Of a stretch of DNA of 64,000 bases, positions 1 to 7,755 are shown one piece after another (the first letter of the stretch is position 1; every line of letters starts with the position of its first letter). The stretch spans positions 124,001 through 188,000 of the forward strand of contig NZ_JARKMX010000004.1 of the NCBI RefSeq assembly GCF_029360705.1, read 5' to 3'. The position numbers were made by a program, and so were the translations under genes. The DNA comes from Paraflavitalea pollutisoli. GTDB taxonomy: Bacteria; Bacteroidota; Bacteroidia; Chitinophagales; Chitinophagaceae. The notes below the pieces were generated by a model. That model was not told the DNA's origin. It saw only the letters and a program-made list of their open reading frames with translations, and searched no databases.

Positions 1-2
1 AC

Positions 3-74
3 CACATCGGGTATACGCAAATTCCGGCTGCGCAGGACATGTTAGTATTTAGTAAGTTTAACTACCAAACCTAA
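3..74 (+). CDS. 3' end of an upstream gene, probably an outer-membrane barrel protein (partial)
   Basis: The third forward frame is open from the window edge to a TAA at 72-74 and encodes 23 residues ending in LVFSKFNYQT. Alternating aromatic and polar residues near the C-terminus are typical of the last strand of outer-membrane beta-barrels, which is an inference from very little sequence. The other two frames also stop within the first 52 bases and look less protein-like. The next gene starts only 10 bases further on, so the two may be co-transcribed. The family cannot be named from this fragment. Confidence 0.4.
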   Translation, partial: HIGYTQIPAAQDMLVFSKFNYQT

Positions 75-84
75 CCGCTGCGTC

Positions 85-3000
85 ATGAGAAAATTGTTTC
101 TATGGATGCTGCCGGCCATCCTATGCCTGCACAGCTCCGTGCTCTATGCACAACACGATTCGCTCCTCATTGGTCATATCAATACGCTGATCGGCCGGGA
201 GGCCGGCGGACGACTACACGCCGACAGCATACAACGACAAGATGGGCTGTTACAAATCTTTTTCAACCAACACGACCGTTTTGTTCGCGGCTCCATTTCC
301 GAAACGGAAGCAGAATCCCTGACCGAATGGCTATCTCACCTGACTACTGAAACCAATACGCAAAATATTCTCCTGCTGGCCCGCGACCGGCTGTCGGGCC
401 AATGGAAGACACTCGATTATTTTGTAGATCAACCGCCCGTTTCAACATACGTGCCCCTGAAAAACCGCGACCCATTTCCCGCGCAGGCGGGCAAATCCCC
501 CACCGCACAGGCCCGCATCTTTCCGGGTGGAGGCATCCCCGGCGTTGCCGGGGGCCTTTCCGGAAAAACAGTATGGTTGAGTCCCGGCCATGGCTGGCAC
601 AATACCGGCAGTGGCTTTACCACGCAACGCGGCACCTCGCTCCAGTTGGTGGAAGATTTCACCACCGCCGAAACGGTCGATTATTACCTGTTGCATTACC
701 TGATGAATGCGGGCGCCAATGTGTGGAGCGTGCGCGAGCGGGATGTGAATCCGGCAGAGATCATTGTCGATAACAACCAGGGAGCACCGGGATATACCGA
801 AACCGGCACCTGGCAGGATGGAACCATCCCCGGGTATAACGGCACCTATCGTATCAGCACAGCTGCTGCGAGTGAAACGGCAGCGGCCCAATTTGCTATC
901 ACTGTAACCACCCCTGGTTATTATTGGGTGTCTGTTCGGTTTATGGCCGATGCCAACCGTGCTACGGATGTCAAGTATACCATCTACCATGCTGGTGGAT
1001 CGGCCACGCATACGGTCAACCAGGAGGTGCACAGTGATACCTGGATCTACCTGGGCCAATATTATTTCCTGGCTGGTGGCGACAACAGGATTGTCATCAG
1101 CAATCAATCGTCCGACGTGGGCCAGGGCGTCGTGGCAGATGCCGTGCGGCTCGGTGGCGGAGTGGGAAGCGATCCCGATTGTCTCAATGGTGGCCTGGCC
1201 AGTGGTAAACCCCGTTTTGAAGAATCAGCTCGCCAATATGCCCGCTACCAGGGGCATCCGATATGCCGCGAAGATGTAACCGTGCGCCCTATCTATACCG
1301 AATGGGAACTATCGAAGGGCGCACCTGGCGAGATCAACCAGGCTATTTATGTAGCCTTTCATACCAATGCGGGTGGCGGTACGGGTACCGAAACCTATCG
1401 GTATAACGGACTTGGCAGCGGTCAGCCGGTCATTACGCCTGGCAGTACGCAATTGCGCGACAGCATTCACAAGCAGGTCATAGCCGACCTGCGGGCCGGC
1501 TGGCGCAGTACCTGGACCGACCGGGGCGTGAAGGAAGCGAACTTCGGCGAGCTACGCGAACTACATACCATACCCGGTACCTTGATCGAGCTGGGCTTTC
1601 ACGATCATGCTACCGATGCGGCAGACCTGCGTGCCCCCGAATTCAGGCGTCTGGCAGCCAGGGCTGTTTACAAGGGTATCCTGAAATTCTTTCATTATCG
1701 GGATGGTATCCCGCTGAACTATATGCCCGAGCAACCTACCGCCTTACTGGCCAAAAATATCGGTAACAACCAGGTACAACTTTCCTGGACGGCACCGGTC
1801 TCTGGTGGCATCTATGGGCATCCTGCTACCAGTTATCGTGTTTACACCAGTGAAAATGGCCGCGGTTTCGATAATCCCACGGAAGTATTGACCACCGATT
1901 TCTCTTTTACCGGTACGGCCGGGCAAACCTATTTCTTCAAGGTGTCGGCCGTCAATGCCGGCGGCGAATCATTTGCATCCGGAGTCGTAGCCGCGCGTAT
2001 TCCAATGGCGGGCGAATCGGTCAAATACCTGATCGTTGACGGCTTCGACCGGCTTGATGCGTCGGCTATGTTGTTGAAAAATGAAGGGGCCGTGCTGGGC
2101 AATGTACGTCGCATGGTGCTGGATAAAATGAATAACTACAACTACATGGTGGAGCATGGCAGTGGGTTGGCAAACTGTCAACTGGCATTCGACGGGGTGC
2201 AGAATGAAGGTCTTGGTGGAGTGATTCTCGCTAATTATTATGCCGTCGATTGGTTTGTCGGCGAAGAAAGTACGGCCGACAGGACGCTGGATGCACCCGA
2301 GAAACAATTGATTAAAGCATATCTCGATGGCGGCGGCCGCTTGCTGATGTCTGGTGCCGAGCTTGGTTGGGACCTGGGCAGGGCGGCTTCTGCCAATGTC
2401 GACCTCGACTTTTTCAACAATTACCTGAAAGCGCAATATGTGAGCGATGGGGCAGGTACATACAATTTTACCGGCACCAGCACGCTGCTGAATGGCGTAA
2501 CGGGAACTTTTGGCAATGGGGTGAATGGTTATTACAATGTCGATTTTCCCGATGTCGTGGGTGCCCAGGGTGGCGCGCAGGTGGTGCTCAATTATACTGG
2601 TGGCACCGGTGGTGGGGCAGGCGTGGGGTACCGGGGAGCTTTTAATGTATTGTATTTTGGGTTTCCGTTGGAAGCCATCACCGATCCGGCCGTCCGTGAC
2701 AACCTGTTTTGTGCATCGGCCAATTACCTGGCTGGAAGTGCCCTGCTGCCCGTCCGGGACTTTTCCCTGACTGGTAGCGCAGATGGGACCTTCAACCGGC
2801 TGACCTGGGTGACCCGTGCCGAAGAAATGACTGCCCACTATCAACTGGAACGGAGTACAGACGGTAGTCATTTTGAACCCATCGGCAACGTGGTGTCCGC
2901 AAAAGGCAATTCCCTTTCCGGCTATTCTTATGGGCAACAAGACCCCTCCGCTTATCCGCTCACCTGGTACCGGGTGAAGGCCACCGACCGGGATGGTCAC

Positions 3001-3285
3001 CTGGCCTATTCCAATATCGTAGCCATCAGGAATACGGGAGTCCGTAGATTGTACGTGCTGGAAAATCCGGCGCACTCCGTGATCCGGTTGCGTGTTGGTC
3101 AGGCCGGCAATTACCAGGTGATGCTGGCCAATGCACAAGGACAAGTTCTTTATCAGGATAGCTTTAAGGCTGCAGGGGCCAGTGAACGGGCCATTCCGGT
3201 CGACCGCCTGCCCCCTGGAGCCTATTGGTTGTCGGTCCGGGAATCAGGTGCACAGCAGCAAAGCTTCCGGGTGGTGGTCCGCTAA
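85..3285 (+). CDS. Secreted N-acetylmuramoyl-L-alanine amidase with inserted golvesin-type domain, FN3 and T9SS sorting domain
   Basis: A 1066-residue exported protein with a signal peptide at about 1-22. An Amidase_3-type zinc amidase, which cleaves the lactyl-amide bond of peptidoglycan, is split in two. The first half carries SPGHG (His169) and Glu190; the second carries FHTNA (His426) and the IELGF motif (Glu502, probable catalytic Glu). Between them (about 225-400) lies a beta-sandwich resembling the golvesin/xly-binding family. A fibronectin III domain follows at about 553-645, then a region resembling a glutamine-amidotransferase-like fold (about 650-890), and a C-terminal T9SS sorting domain over the last 80 residues. 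It probably acts at the cell surface or on other bacteria's walls. The catalytic motifs are seen; surface export is inferred from the C-terminal domain. Confidence 0.82.
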   Translation: MRKLFLWMLPAILCLHSSVLYAQHDSLLIGHINTLIGREAGGRLHADSIQRQDGLLQIFFNQHDRFVRGSISETEAESLTEWLSHLTTETNTQNILLLARDRLSGQWKTLDYFVDQPPVSTYVPLKNRDPFPAQAGKSPTAQARIFPGGGIPGVAGGLSGKTVWLSPGHGWHNTGSGFTTQRGTSLQLVEDFTTAETVDYYLLHYLMNAGANVWSVRERDVNPAEIIVDNNQGAPGYTETGTWQDGTIPGYNGTYRISTAAASETAAAQFAITVTTPGYYWVSVRFMADANRATDVKYTIYHAGGSATHTVNQEVHSDTWIYLGQYYFLAGGDNRIVISNQSSDVGQGVVADAVRLGGGVGSDPDCLNGGLASGKPRFEESARQYARYQGHPICREDVTVRPIYTEWELSKGAPGEINQAIYVAFHTNAGGGTGTETYRYNGLGSGQPVITPGSTQLRDSIHKQVIADLRAGWRSTWTDRGVKEANFGELRELHTIPGTLIELGFHDHATDAADLRAPEFRRLAARAVYKGILKFFHYRDGIPLNYMPEQPTALLAKNIGNNQVQLSWTAPVSGGIYGHPATSYRVYTSENGRGFDNPTEVLTTDFSFTGTAGQTYFFKVSAVNAGGESFASGVVAARIPMAGESVKYLIVDGFDRLDASAMLLKNEGAVLGNVRRMVLDKMNNYNYMVEHGSGLANCQLAFDGVQNEGLGGVILANYYAVDWFVGEESTADRTLDAPEKQLIKAYLDGGGRLLMSGAELGWDLGRAASANVDLDFFNNYLKAQYVSDGAGTYNFTGTSTLLNGVTGTFGNGVNGYYNVDFPDVVGAQGGAQVVLNYTGGTGGGAGVGYRGAFNVLYFGFPLEAITDPAVRDNLFCASANYLAGSALLPVRDFSLTGSADGTFNRLTWVTRAEEMTAHYQLERSTDGSHFEPIGNVVSAKGNSLSGYSYGQQDPSAYPLTWYRVKATDRDGHLAYSNIVAIRNTGVRRLYVLENPAHSVIRLRVGQAGNYQVMLANAQGQVLYQDSFKAAGASERAIPVDRLPPGAYWLSVRESGAQQQSFRVVVR

Positions 3286-3385
3286 CTCCTTTTTTTTTAT
3301 AAAAAGCGCTATTGGCTGTAACATATCTTTTAGTAGTGCGTCCCTACTTATTGATAATGCTATAAAAACAGCCCAACCAGCGCTT

Positions 3386-5752
3386 ATGATCAAGAATTTC
3401 TTCAAAATTGCCTGGCGCAACATGCTGCGCAGCAAAGGTTTCTCGGCCATCAATATAGCCGGACTAGTCGTAGGTATGGCCAGCGCCATCCTCATTTTAT
3501 TGTGGATCCAGAATGAAGTGAGTTATGACCAGTTTCATGAAAAGAAGGATCGAATCTACGAAGCCTGGAACAAGGCTGAATTCAGCGGAGAGCTCAACTG
3601 CTGGAATACCACCCCCAAGGTGCTGGCCCGTGCGCTTGAACGCGACCTGCCCGAAGTAGAGGCTGCTGCCCGGGTAGACTGGGGAACCAATTACCTCTTC
3701 ACCGTGGGCGAAAAAAAGCTGACCGTGCGGGGCACCATTGTCGACTCCAACTTCTTCCAGGTGTTTACCTTTCCGCTCCTCAAGGGTAACGCGTCTATCG
3801 CCTTGAAAGAGATGCGCTCTATCGTGCTGACGGAATCGTTGGCCAAACGGTTGTTTGGTAACGAAGAGCCCATGAGTAAGCTCATCCGGATCGATAACCA
3901 GGAGAACTTTACGGTAACTGGTATCATTAAAGACATGCCCAACAACACCCGGTTCAGCCGGTTCGAATACTTCGTGCCCTGGTCGTACAAGAGATTCAAG
4001 GGCGACGACGATGAGAACTGGGGCAACAACAGTACCCGCACGTACGTATTGCTCAAGCCCAATGCTACCCTGGCTTCCGCAGCGCCCAAGGTCAAGGTGA
4101 TGAAACAACGGTATGACAAGGACGAGCCCAAATGGGAAATGTTTTTATACCCCCTCGACCGGTGGAGGATGTATTCCAGTTTCACCAATGGGGTGGAAGA
4201 CAGTGGTGGACGCATCACTTTTGTACGGCTTTTCGGCATTGTGGCCGCTTTCATCCTGCTCATTGCCTGTATAAATTTCATGAACCTGAGTACCGCGCGT
4301 AGTGAGAAGCGGGCAAAGGAAGTGGGCATTCGCAAAGTGGTGGGTGCGCAGAAGTTATCACTGATCGGGCAGTTCATTGGAGAGTCGATCTTGCTGGCCT
4401 TCATTGCCGGTTTGATTGCTATCATCGTTGTACAATGTAGCCTCGGTGGTTTCAACCGGCTTACCGATAAACAACTATATGTTCCATACGGTAATCCTGT
4501 CTTTTGGCTCACCGGTCTGGGATTCGTATTATTGACAGGCTTGCTGGCCGGTAGTTATCCCGCCTTTTTTCTTTCCTCTTTTCAACCCGTCAAAGTATTG
4601 AAAGGGACCTTCAAAAAAGCGCAGGCGCTGGTGGCTCCCCGTAAAGTACTCGTCGTGCTGCAATTCACTTTTGCTATCATACTGATCATCTGTACGATCA
4701 TCGTCAAACAACAGATCGACTATGCACAGAACAGGCAGACAGGTTACAACAAGAATAACCTGGTGTACCACATCTTTACCGGCGATATTGAAAAGAACTT
4801 CGAACTGATCAAACACGATTTGCTGTCGAGTGGCATCGCGACCTCCATTACCAAGACCAGCGCGCCCATTACCGAAAGCTGGAGCGATGGCTGGGGGCAG
4901 GAGTGGGAAGGCAAAGATCCCAATGATAAAACCGATTTCTACCGGTACAATGCCGATCAGGGCCTCGGCAAAACGGCGGGACTGCAATTCGTGAAGGGGC
5001 GTGACTTCGATCTCTCGAAGTTCCCGACCGATTCTACGGGTATGATCATCAACGAATCGGCCCTCAAGGTCATGAAGTTTAAAGATCCCCTTGGAAAGAT
5101 CGTAAAGGACAACGGTCGGGACTGGCATATCGTGGGGGTGATCAAAGACTTTATCCTCACCAATCCCTACGAGCCTACCAGGCCCATGCTCATCGCAGGT
5201 GGCAAAGCCTGGTTCAATGTGATCATGATGAAGCTGAATGCCGACAACAGCACCAGCGTCAACATAAAGGGTGCTACAGAGGTTTTCCGTAAGTACAATT
5301 CCGAGTATCCGTTCGAATATAGATTTGTGGATGAAGAGTATGCCCGCAAGTTTGAAGATGAAAAGCGCACAGGTACGCTTGCTGGTCTGTTTGCCGGCCT
5401 CACCATCTTCATCTCCTGCCTGGGCCTGTTTGGGCTGGCTATCTATATGGCCGAAAGCCGGGTGAAAGAGATCGGTGTACGCAAGGTGCTGGGCGCTTCC
5501 GTTACCGGCCTGGCGACGCTGTTATCCAAAGATTTCCTGACGCTGGTGATGATCGCCTTCCTGCTGGCAACGCCGGTGGCGTGGTGGGCGATGCATTCCT
5601 GGTTGAAGGACTATACCTACCGCGTGTCGATCCAATGGTGGGTATTTGCCGCTGCCGGACTATTGTCTTTGACCATTGCCCTGGTGACGGTCAGCTACCA
5701 GGCCATCAAAGCGGCGCTGAGCAATCCGGTCAAAAGTCTGCGCACCGAATAG
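3386..5752 (+). CDS. ABC transporter permease, MacB/FtsX type with duplicated permease unit
   Basis: A 788-residue inner-membrane protein made of two MacB_PCD + FtsX units. The N-terminal helix (NIAGLVVGMASAILILLW) is followed by a large periplasmic domain, then three helices with the FtsX signature STARSEKRAKEVGIRKVVGA; the second unit repeats the signature as ESRVKEIGVRKVLGAS. There is no ATPase domain, as in the many Bacteroidota paralogues that pair with a separate MacB-type ATPase, none of which is encoded nearby. The ATG at 3386 is preferred because MIKNFFKIAWRN is the conserved family N-terminus; a longer frame from 3131 would overlap the amidase by 155 bases. It is followed by a strong terminator. 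The gene at 62615 is a paralogue. Confidence 0.9.
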   Translation: MIKNFFKIAWRNMLRSKGFSAINIAGLVVGMASAILILLWIQNEVSYDQFHEKKDRIYEAWNKAEFSGELNCWNTTPKVLARALERDLPEVEAAARVDWGTNYLFTVGEKKLTVRGTIVDSNFFQVFTFPLLKGNASIALKEMRSIVLTESLAKRLFGNEEPMSKLIRIDNQENFTVTGIIKDMPNNTRFSRFEYFVPWSYKRFKGDDDENWGNNSTRTYVLLKPNATLASAAPKVKVMKQRYDKDEPKWEMFLYPLDRWRMYSSFTNGVEDSGGRITFVRLFGIVAAFILLIACINFMNLSTARSEKRAKEVGIRKVVGAQKLSLIGQFIGESILLAFIAGLIAIIVVQCSLGGFNRLTDKQLYVPYGNPVFWLTGLGFVLLTGLLAGSYPAFFLSSFQPVKVLKGTFKKAQALVAPRKVLVVLQFTFAIILIICTIIVKQQIDYAQNRQTGYNKNNLVYHIFTGDIEKNFELIKHDLLSSGIATSITKTSAPITESWSDGWGQEWEGKDPNDKTDFYRYNADQGLGKTAGLQFVKGRDFDLSKFPTDSTGMIINESALKVMKFKDPLGKIVKDNGRDWHIVGVIKDFILTNPYEPTRPMLIAGGKAWFNVIMMKLNADNSTSVNIKGATEVFRKYNSEYPFEYRFVDEEYARKFEDEKRTGTLAGLFAGLTIFISCLGLFGLAIYMAESRVKEIGVRKVLGASVTGLATLLSKDFLTLVMIAFLLATPVAWWAMHSWLKDYTYRVSIQWWVFAAAGLLSLTIALVTVSYQAIKAALSNPVKSLRTE

Positions 5753-5798
5753 GGGTGTAGCAATTTTACCTCACCTACACCATCGTACTGAAAAATAG

Positions 5799-5831
5799 AA
5801 GACCCCGGGAGCAACCCCGGGGTCTTTTTTA
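5799..5831 (+). terminator. Rho-independent terminator after the FtsX-type permease
   Basis: An 11-bp GC-rich stem (5799-5809 with 5816-5826) closes a 6-base loop and is followed by a run of T. It lies 46 bases after the permease stop and 30 bases before the convergent AraC-family gene. The A-rich run on its other side means it could also work in reverse. Confidence 0.85.
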
Positions 5832-5861
5832 TTACGTATTACAATAAAAGCGACGGTTTAA

Positions 5862-6677
5862 TCATTTTAGTAATGTCGATAGATTTTCAATCAGTCCACC
5901 CGGTTGTTGTTGGTACTGAAGCGGAGAGAAGCCGGCAAATTCTTTGAAGGTGCGGATGAAATGTGATTGATCGGCATACTCATGATCAAAGGCAATATCG
6001 GAGAGTTTCGAAAAATCGTTTGCTCTTAATTGTTGCAGGGATGATTGAAACCGGCATATCCTGGAAAATAATTTAGGACTAATCCCAATATATTCTTTGA
6101 ATTTCCGTTCAAAGGTTCTTTCGGATAGTTGTAACTCGATCTGTAACCCTTTCAAAGCTACGTTCCCTTTAGACCCTGCAATGGCGGAAACAGCATATTG
6201 TATCATGTTGTCACGGCGTTCATGGTTCTTGTCAGCCTGAACCTTTATCCACGAAGCAAGCAAACCTATCCGATCGGTCGAAGACCGACAATTTACCAAT
6301 TGTTCCGGCAGTGAATGATGTTCGCGTACTGCCAGTTCACTTGCATCCATGCAGGTGTCTGCCAACAGTCCGGCATTGAGGCCAAAGACAGTTTTAAGCG
6401 CATTGGGGCGTAGAAATATGCCGGTAATGTGCAGGTCGCCTGTTGCGTGTAAACGGGCATGTGTAGTGGCTGGGCCATACAGGAAAAGATCATGCAACGG
6501 CTGATCGTTCTGGTACAGGGAACCATTATCGACCTGTTGAAAGATAAGACCCGGCATACCTTCGGCAAAAGTGCGTAAAGAACATGACGATTGGCTGTCG
6601 GCCGGTAGTTCCAGTGTCCAGATGGCATGGATATACTCTTGCAGGTGCGCTGGTGGTGGAAAATGCTGATATTTCAT
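5862..6677 (-). CDS. AraC-family transcriptional regulator
   Basis: A 271-residue protein. The N-terminal half (about 1-150) resembles the DUF6597-type domain often found in Bacteroidota AraC regulators. The C-terminal half carries two helix-turn-helix units: the first includes LSERTFERKFKEYIGISPK, the second SDIAFDHEYADQSHFIRTFK, with the classic AraC-family spacing. I chose the ATG at 6677 (MKYQHFPPP) because upstream residues in the same frame look like non-coding translation. It is divergent from the SemiSWEET-like gene, with 92 bases between the starts, so it may regulate that gene (inference). The ligand is unknown. Confidence 0.85.
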   Translation of the reverse strand: MKYQHFPPPAHLQEYIHAIWTLELPADSQSSCSLRTFAEGMPGLIFQQVDNGSLYQNDQPLHDLFLYGPATTHARLHATGDLHITGIFLRPNALKTVFGLNAGLLADTCMDASELAVREHHSLPEQLVNCRSSTDRIGLLASWIKVQADKNHERRDNMIQYAVSAIAGSKGNVALKGLQIELQLSERTFERKFKEYIGISPKLFSRICRFQSSLQQLRANDFSKLSDIAFDHEYADQSHFIRTFKEFAGFSPLQYQQQPGGLIENLSTLLK

Positions 6678-6769
6678 GGCTGAGGACTGTGTGAATGCTT
6701 GCCCTGAAATTACAAAAAATAAGAACATATTCTCTATAACCTGGTTCGTTACCCCCTAAATCTGATATC

Positions 6770-7039
6770 ATGGATACCCTGGTCGCAATCTTTGCTAACT
6801 CGCTTGTGTGTAGTCTTTTATTGTCTCAATCGATTCGTATGCTGCGGAAACGGAAAGCCCGTTACCTTTCTACCGGACTGCTGCTGTTGATGTTACCAGC
6901 TACTTTGTGCTGGACTGTTTTTGGTTGGATGGAAAGTAAACAGATCATGTTCGCCTTTGGAATGGCCACGTTTTTGCTCAACATTGGTACCCTGATGCTG
7001 TACATTTCAACCAAGCATTTCCGCATCATGCCGAAATAG
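6770..7039 (+). CDS. SemiSWEET-like small membrane protein
   Basis: An 89-residue protein with three predicted membrane helices (about 4-20, 34-51, 57-78). The spacing, the SQSIRMLRKRKARYLS segment after helix 1, and a CWTVFGW...LNIGTLMLY pattern resemble bacterial SemiSWEET sugar transporters, which work as dimers of three-helix units. The usual PQ pair of helix 1 is SQ here. The assignment comes from eye alignment with known SemiSWEETs and is moderate. It is divergent from an AraC-family regulator and followed by a nested inverted repeat at 7058-7126 that may end its transcript. Alternative: an unrelated small three-helix protein. Confidence 0.6.
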   Translation: MDTLVAIFANSLVCSLLLSQSIRMLRKRKARYLSTGLLLLMLPATLCWTVFGWMESKQIMFAFGMATFLLNIGTLMLYISTKHFRIMPK

Positions 7040-7057
7040 GCCAGCCAGGACTAACTG

Positions 7058-7126
7058 CTTTTCAGAACGAAAGAATGGTGATTTGGCGGAAAATCGCTAA
7101 ATTTCATAAACTTTCGTTCTGAAAAG
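7058..7126. repeat. Nested inverted repeat (16-bp perfect outer arms, 8-bp inner stem)
   Basis: The outer arms CTTTTCAGAACGAAAG (7058-7073) and CTTTCGTTCTGAAAAG (7111-7126) are perfect reverse complements. Inside them, ATTTGGCG (7081-7088) pairs with CGCTAAAT (7095-7102), with one G-T wobble, around a 6-base loop. The whole 69 bases could fold as one long hairpin with a central internal loop. It sits 18 bases after the SemiSWEET-like gene, and the 3' arm contains the apparent CTG start of the next gene. Roles to consider: terminator or processing site, translational switch, or palindromic mobile remnant. Confidence 0.85.
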
Positions 7127-7688
7127 ATTTGCTGCCATAGCACTGCTTTGCCTGCACTTTGCCCATCTTGCAGGGTATCATTTCTTCTTCGAATACTGTA
7201 TCGCCCGGACTGATCAACAACTGTTACAACAGGTCGACCAGGGAAATTACCTCGAATCGGATCTCCTCGAGATCAGACTGCCATTGCATCTACCTTATAC
7301 GGCCAACTGGGACCAATACGAACGGGTAGAAGGCGAAATCGTCGTCAATGGCGTTTATTATACTTACGTAAAACGTAAGATCTCCAACAATACCCTCTAC
7401 CTGCTTTGTTTGCCCAACAACGACAAAACACACTACAACAACCTCAGGCACCAGCTTGCCGGACGGGCCAACGGACAAACTACCCCCGACGGACAGCCTG
7501 CCAATACCGTTAAGAAAGGGGTATCCATGCCCGAATTGCAGCAGCCCGTCAATAACTATCAGCTGGCTTCCTGTCCGGAGACACTGGTCTCTTATGCCAT
7601 GCGTTGTCTGCTGCGCGTAGACGGCCCTTCTTTACCACAAGCCGACAAACCTCCCCGGTGGGTGATGATCGATCCTGTACTTGCCTGA
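7119..7688 (+). CDS. Small exported hypothetical protein, apparent CTG start
   Basis: The frame is open from 7110 (stop at 7107-7109) and has no ATG, GTG or TTG before the mature region. Reading from CTG at 7119 gives a convincing signal peptide (KRFAAIALLCLHFAHLAGYH) and a 189-residue product. The first standard start, TTG at 7284, would remove the signal and the conserved-looking DQQLLQQVDQGNYLESDLLE segment, so it is unlikely. A 15-codon ORF (7075-7122) ends in TGA overlapping the CTG, compatible with coupled re-initiation or a frameshift. From memory, similar small exported proteins occur in Chitinophagaceae; no function can be assigned. It lies 67 bases before the CRTAC-like gene. Confidence 0.6.
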   Translation: MKRFAAIALLCLHFAHLAGYHFFFEYCIARTDQQLLQQVDQGNYLESDLLEIRLPLHLPYTANWDQYERVEGEIVVNGVYYTYVKRKISNNTLYLLCLPNNDKTHYNNLRHQLAGRANGQTTPDGQPANTVKKGVSMPELQQPVNNYQLASCPETLVSYAMRCLLRVDGPSLPQADKPPRWVMIDPVLA

Positions 7689-7755
7689 ACAGCTGTTTGG
7701 GCCATCCCTGCACGTTTAACCGGCAGGGGCCATAGATCATCATCAAACCTTTACT

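Noticed and set aside
442-3144. Long antisense frames inside the amidase gene
   Set aside because: They are shadows of codon bias in the sense gene; no motif, signal or start context supports them.
3131-3385. N-terminal extension of the FtsX-type permease
   Set aside because: It overlaps the amidase gene, and the family's conserved N-terminus begins at 3386.
7058-7126. Invertible promoter or phase switch
   Set aside because: The spacer between the arms is only 37 bases, no site-specific recombinase is nearby, and no promoter elements are clear inside it.
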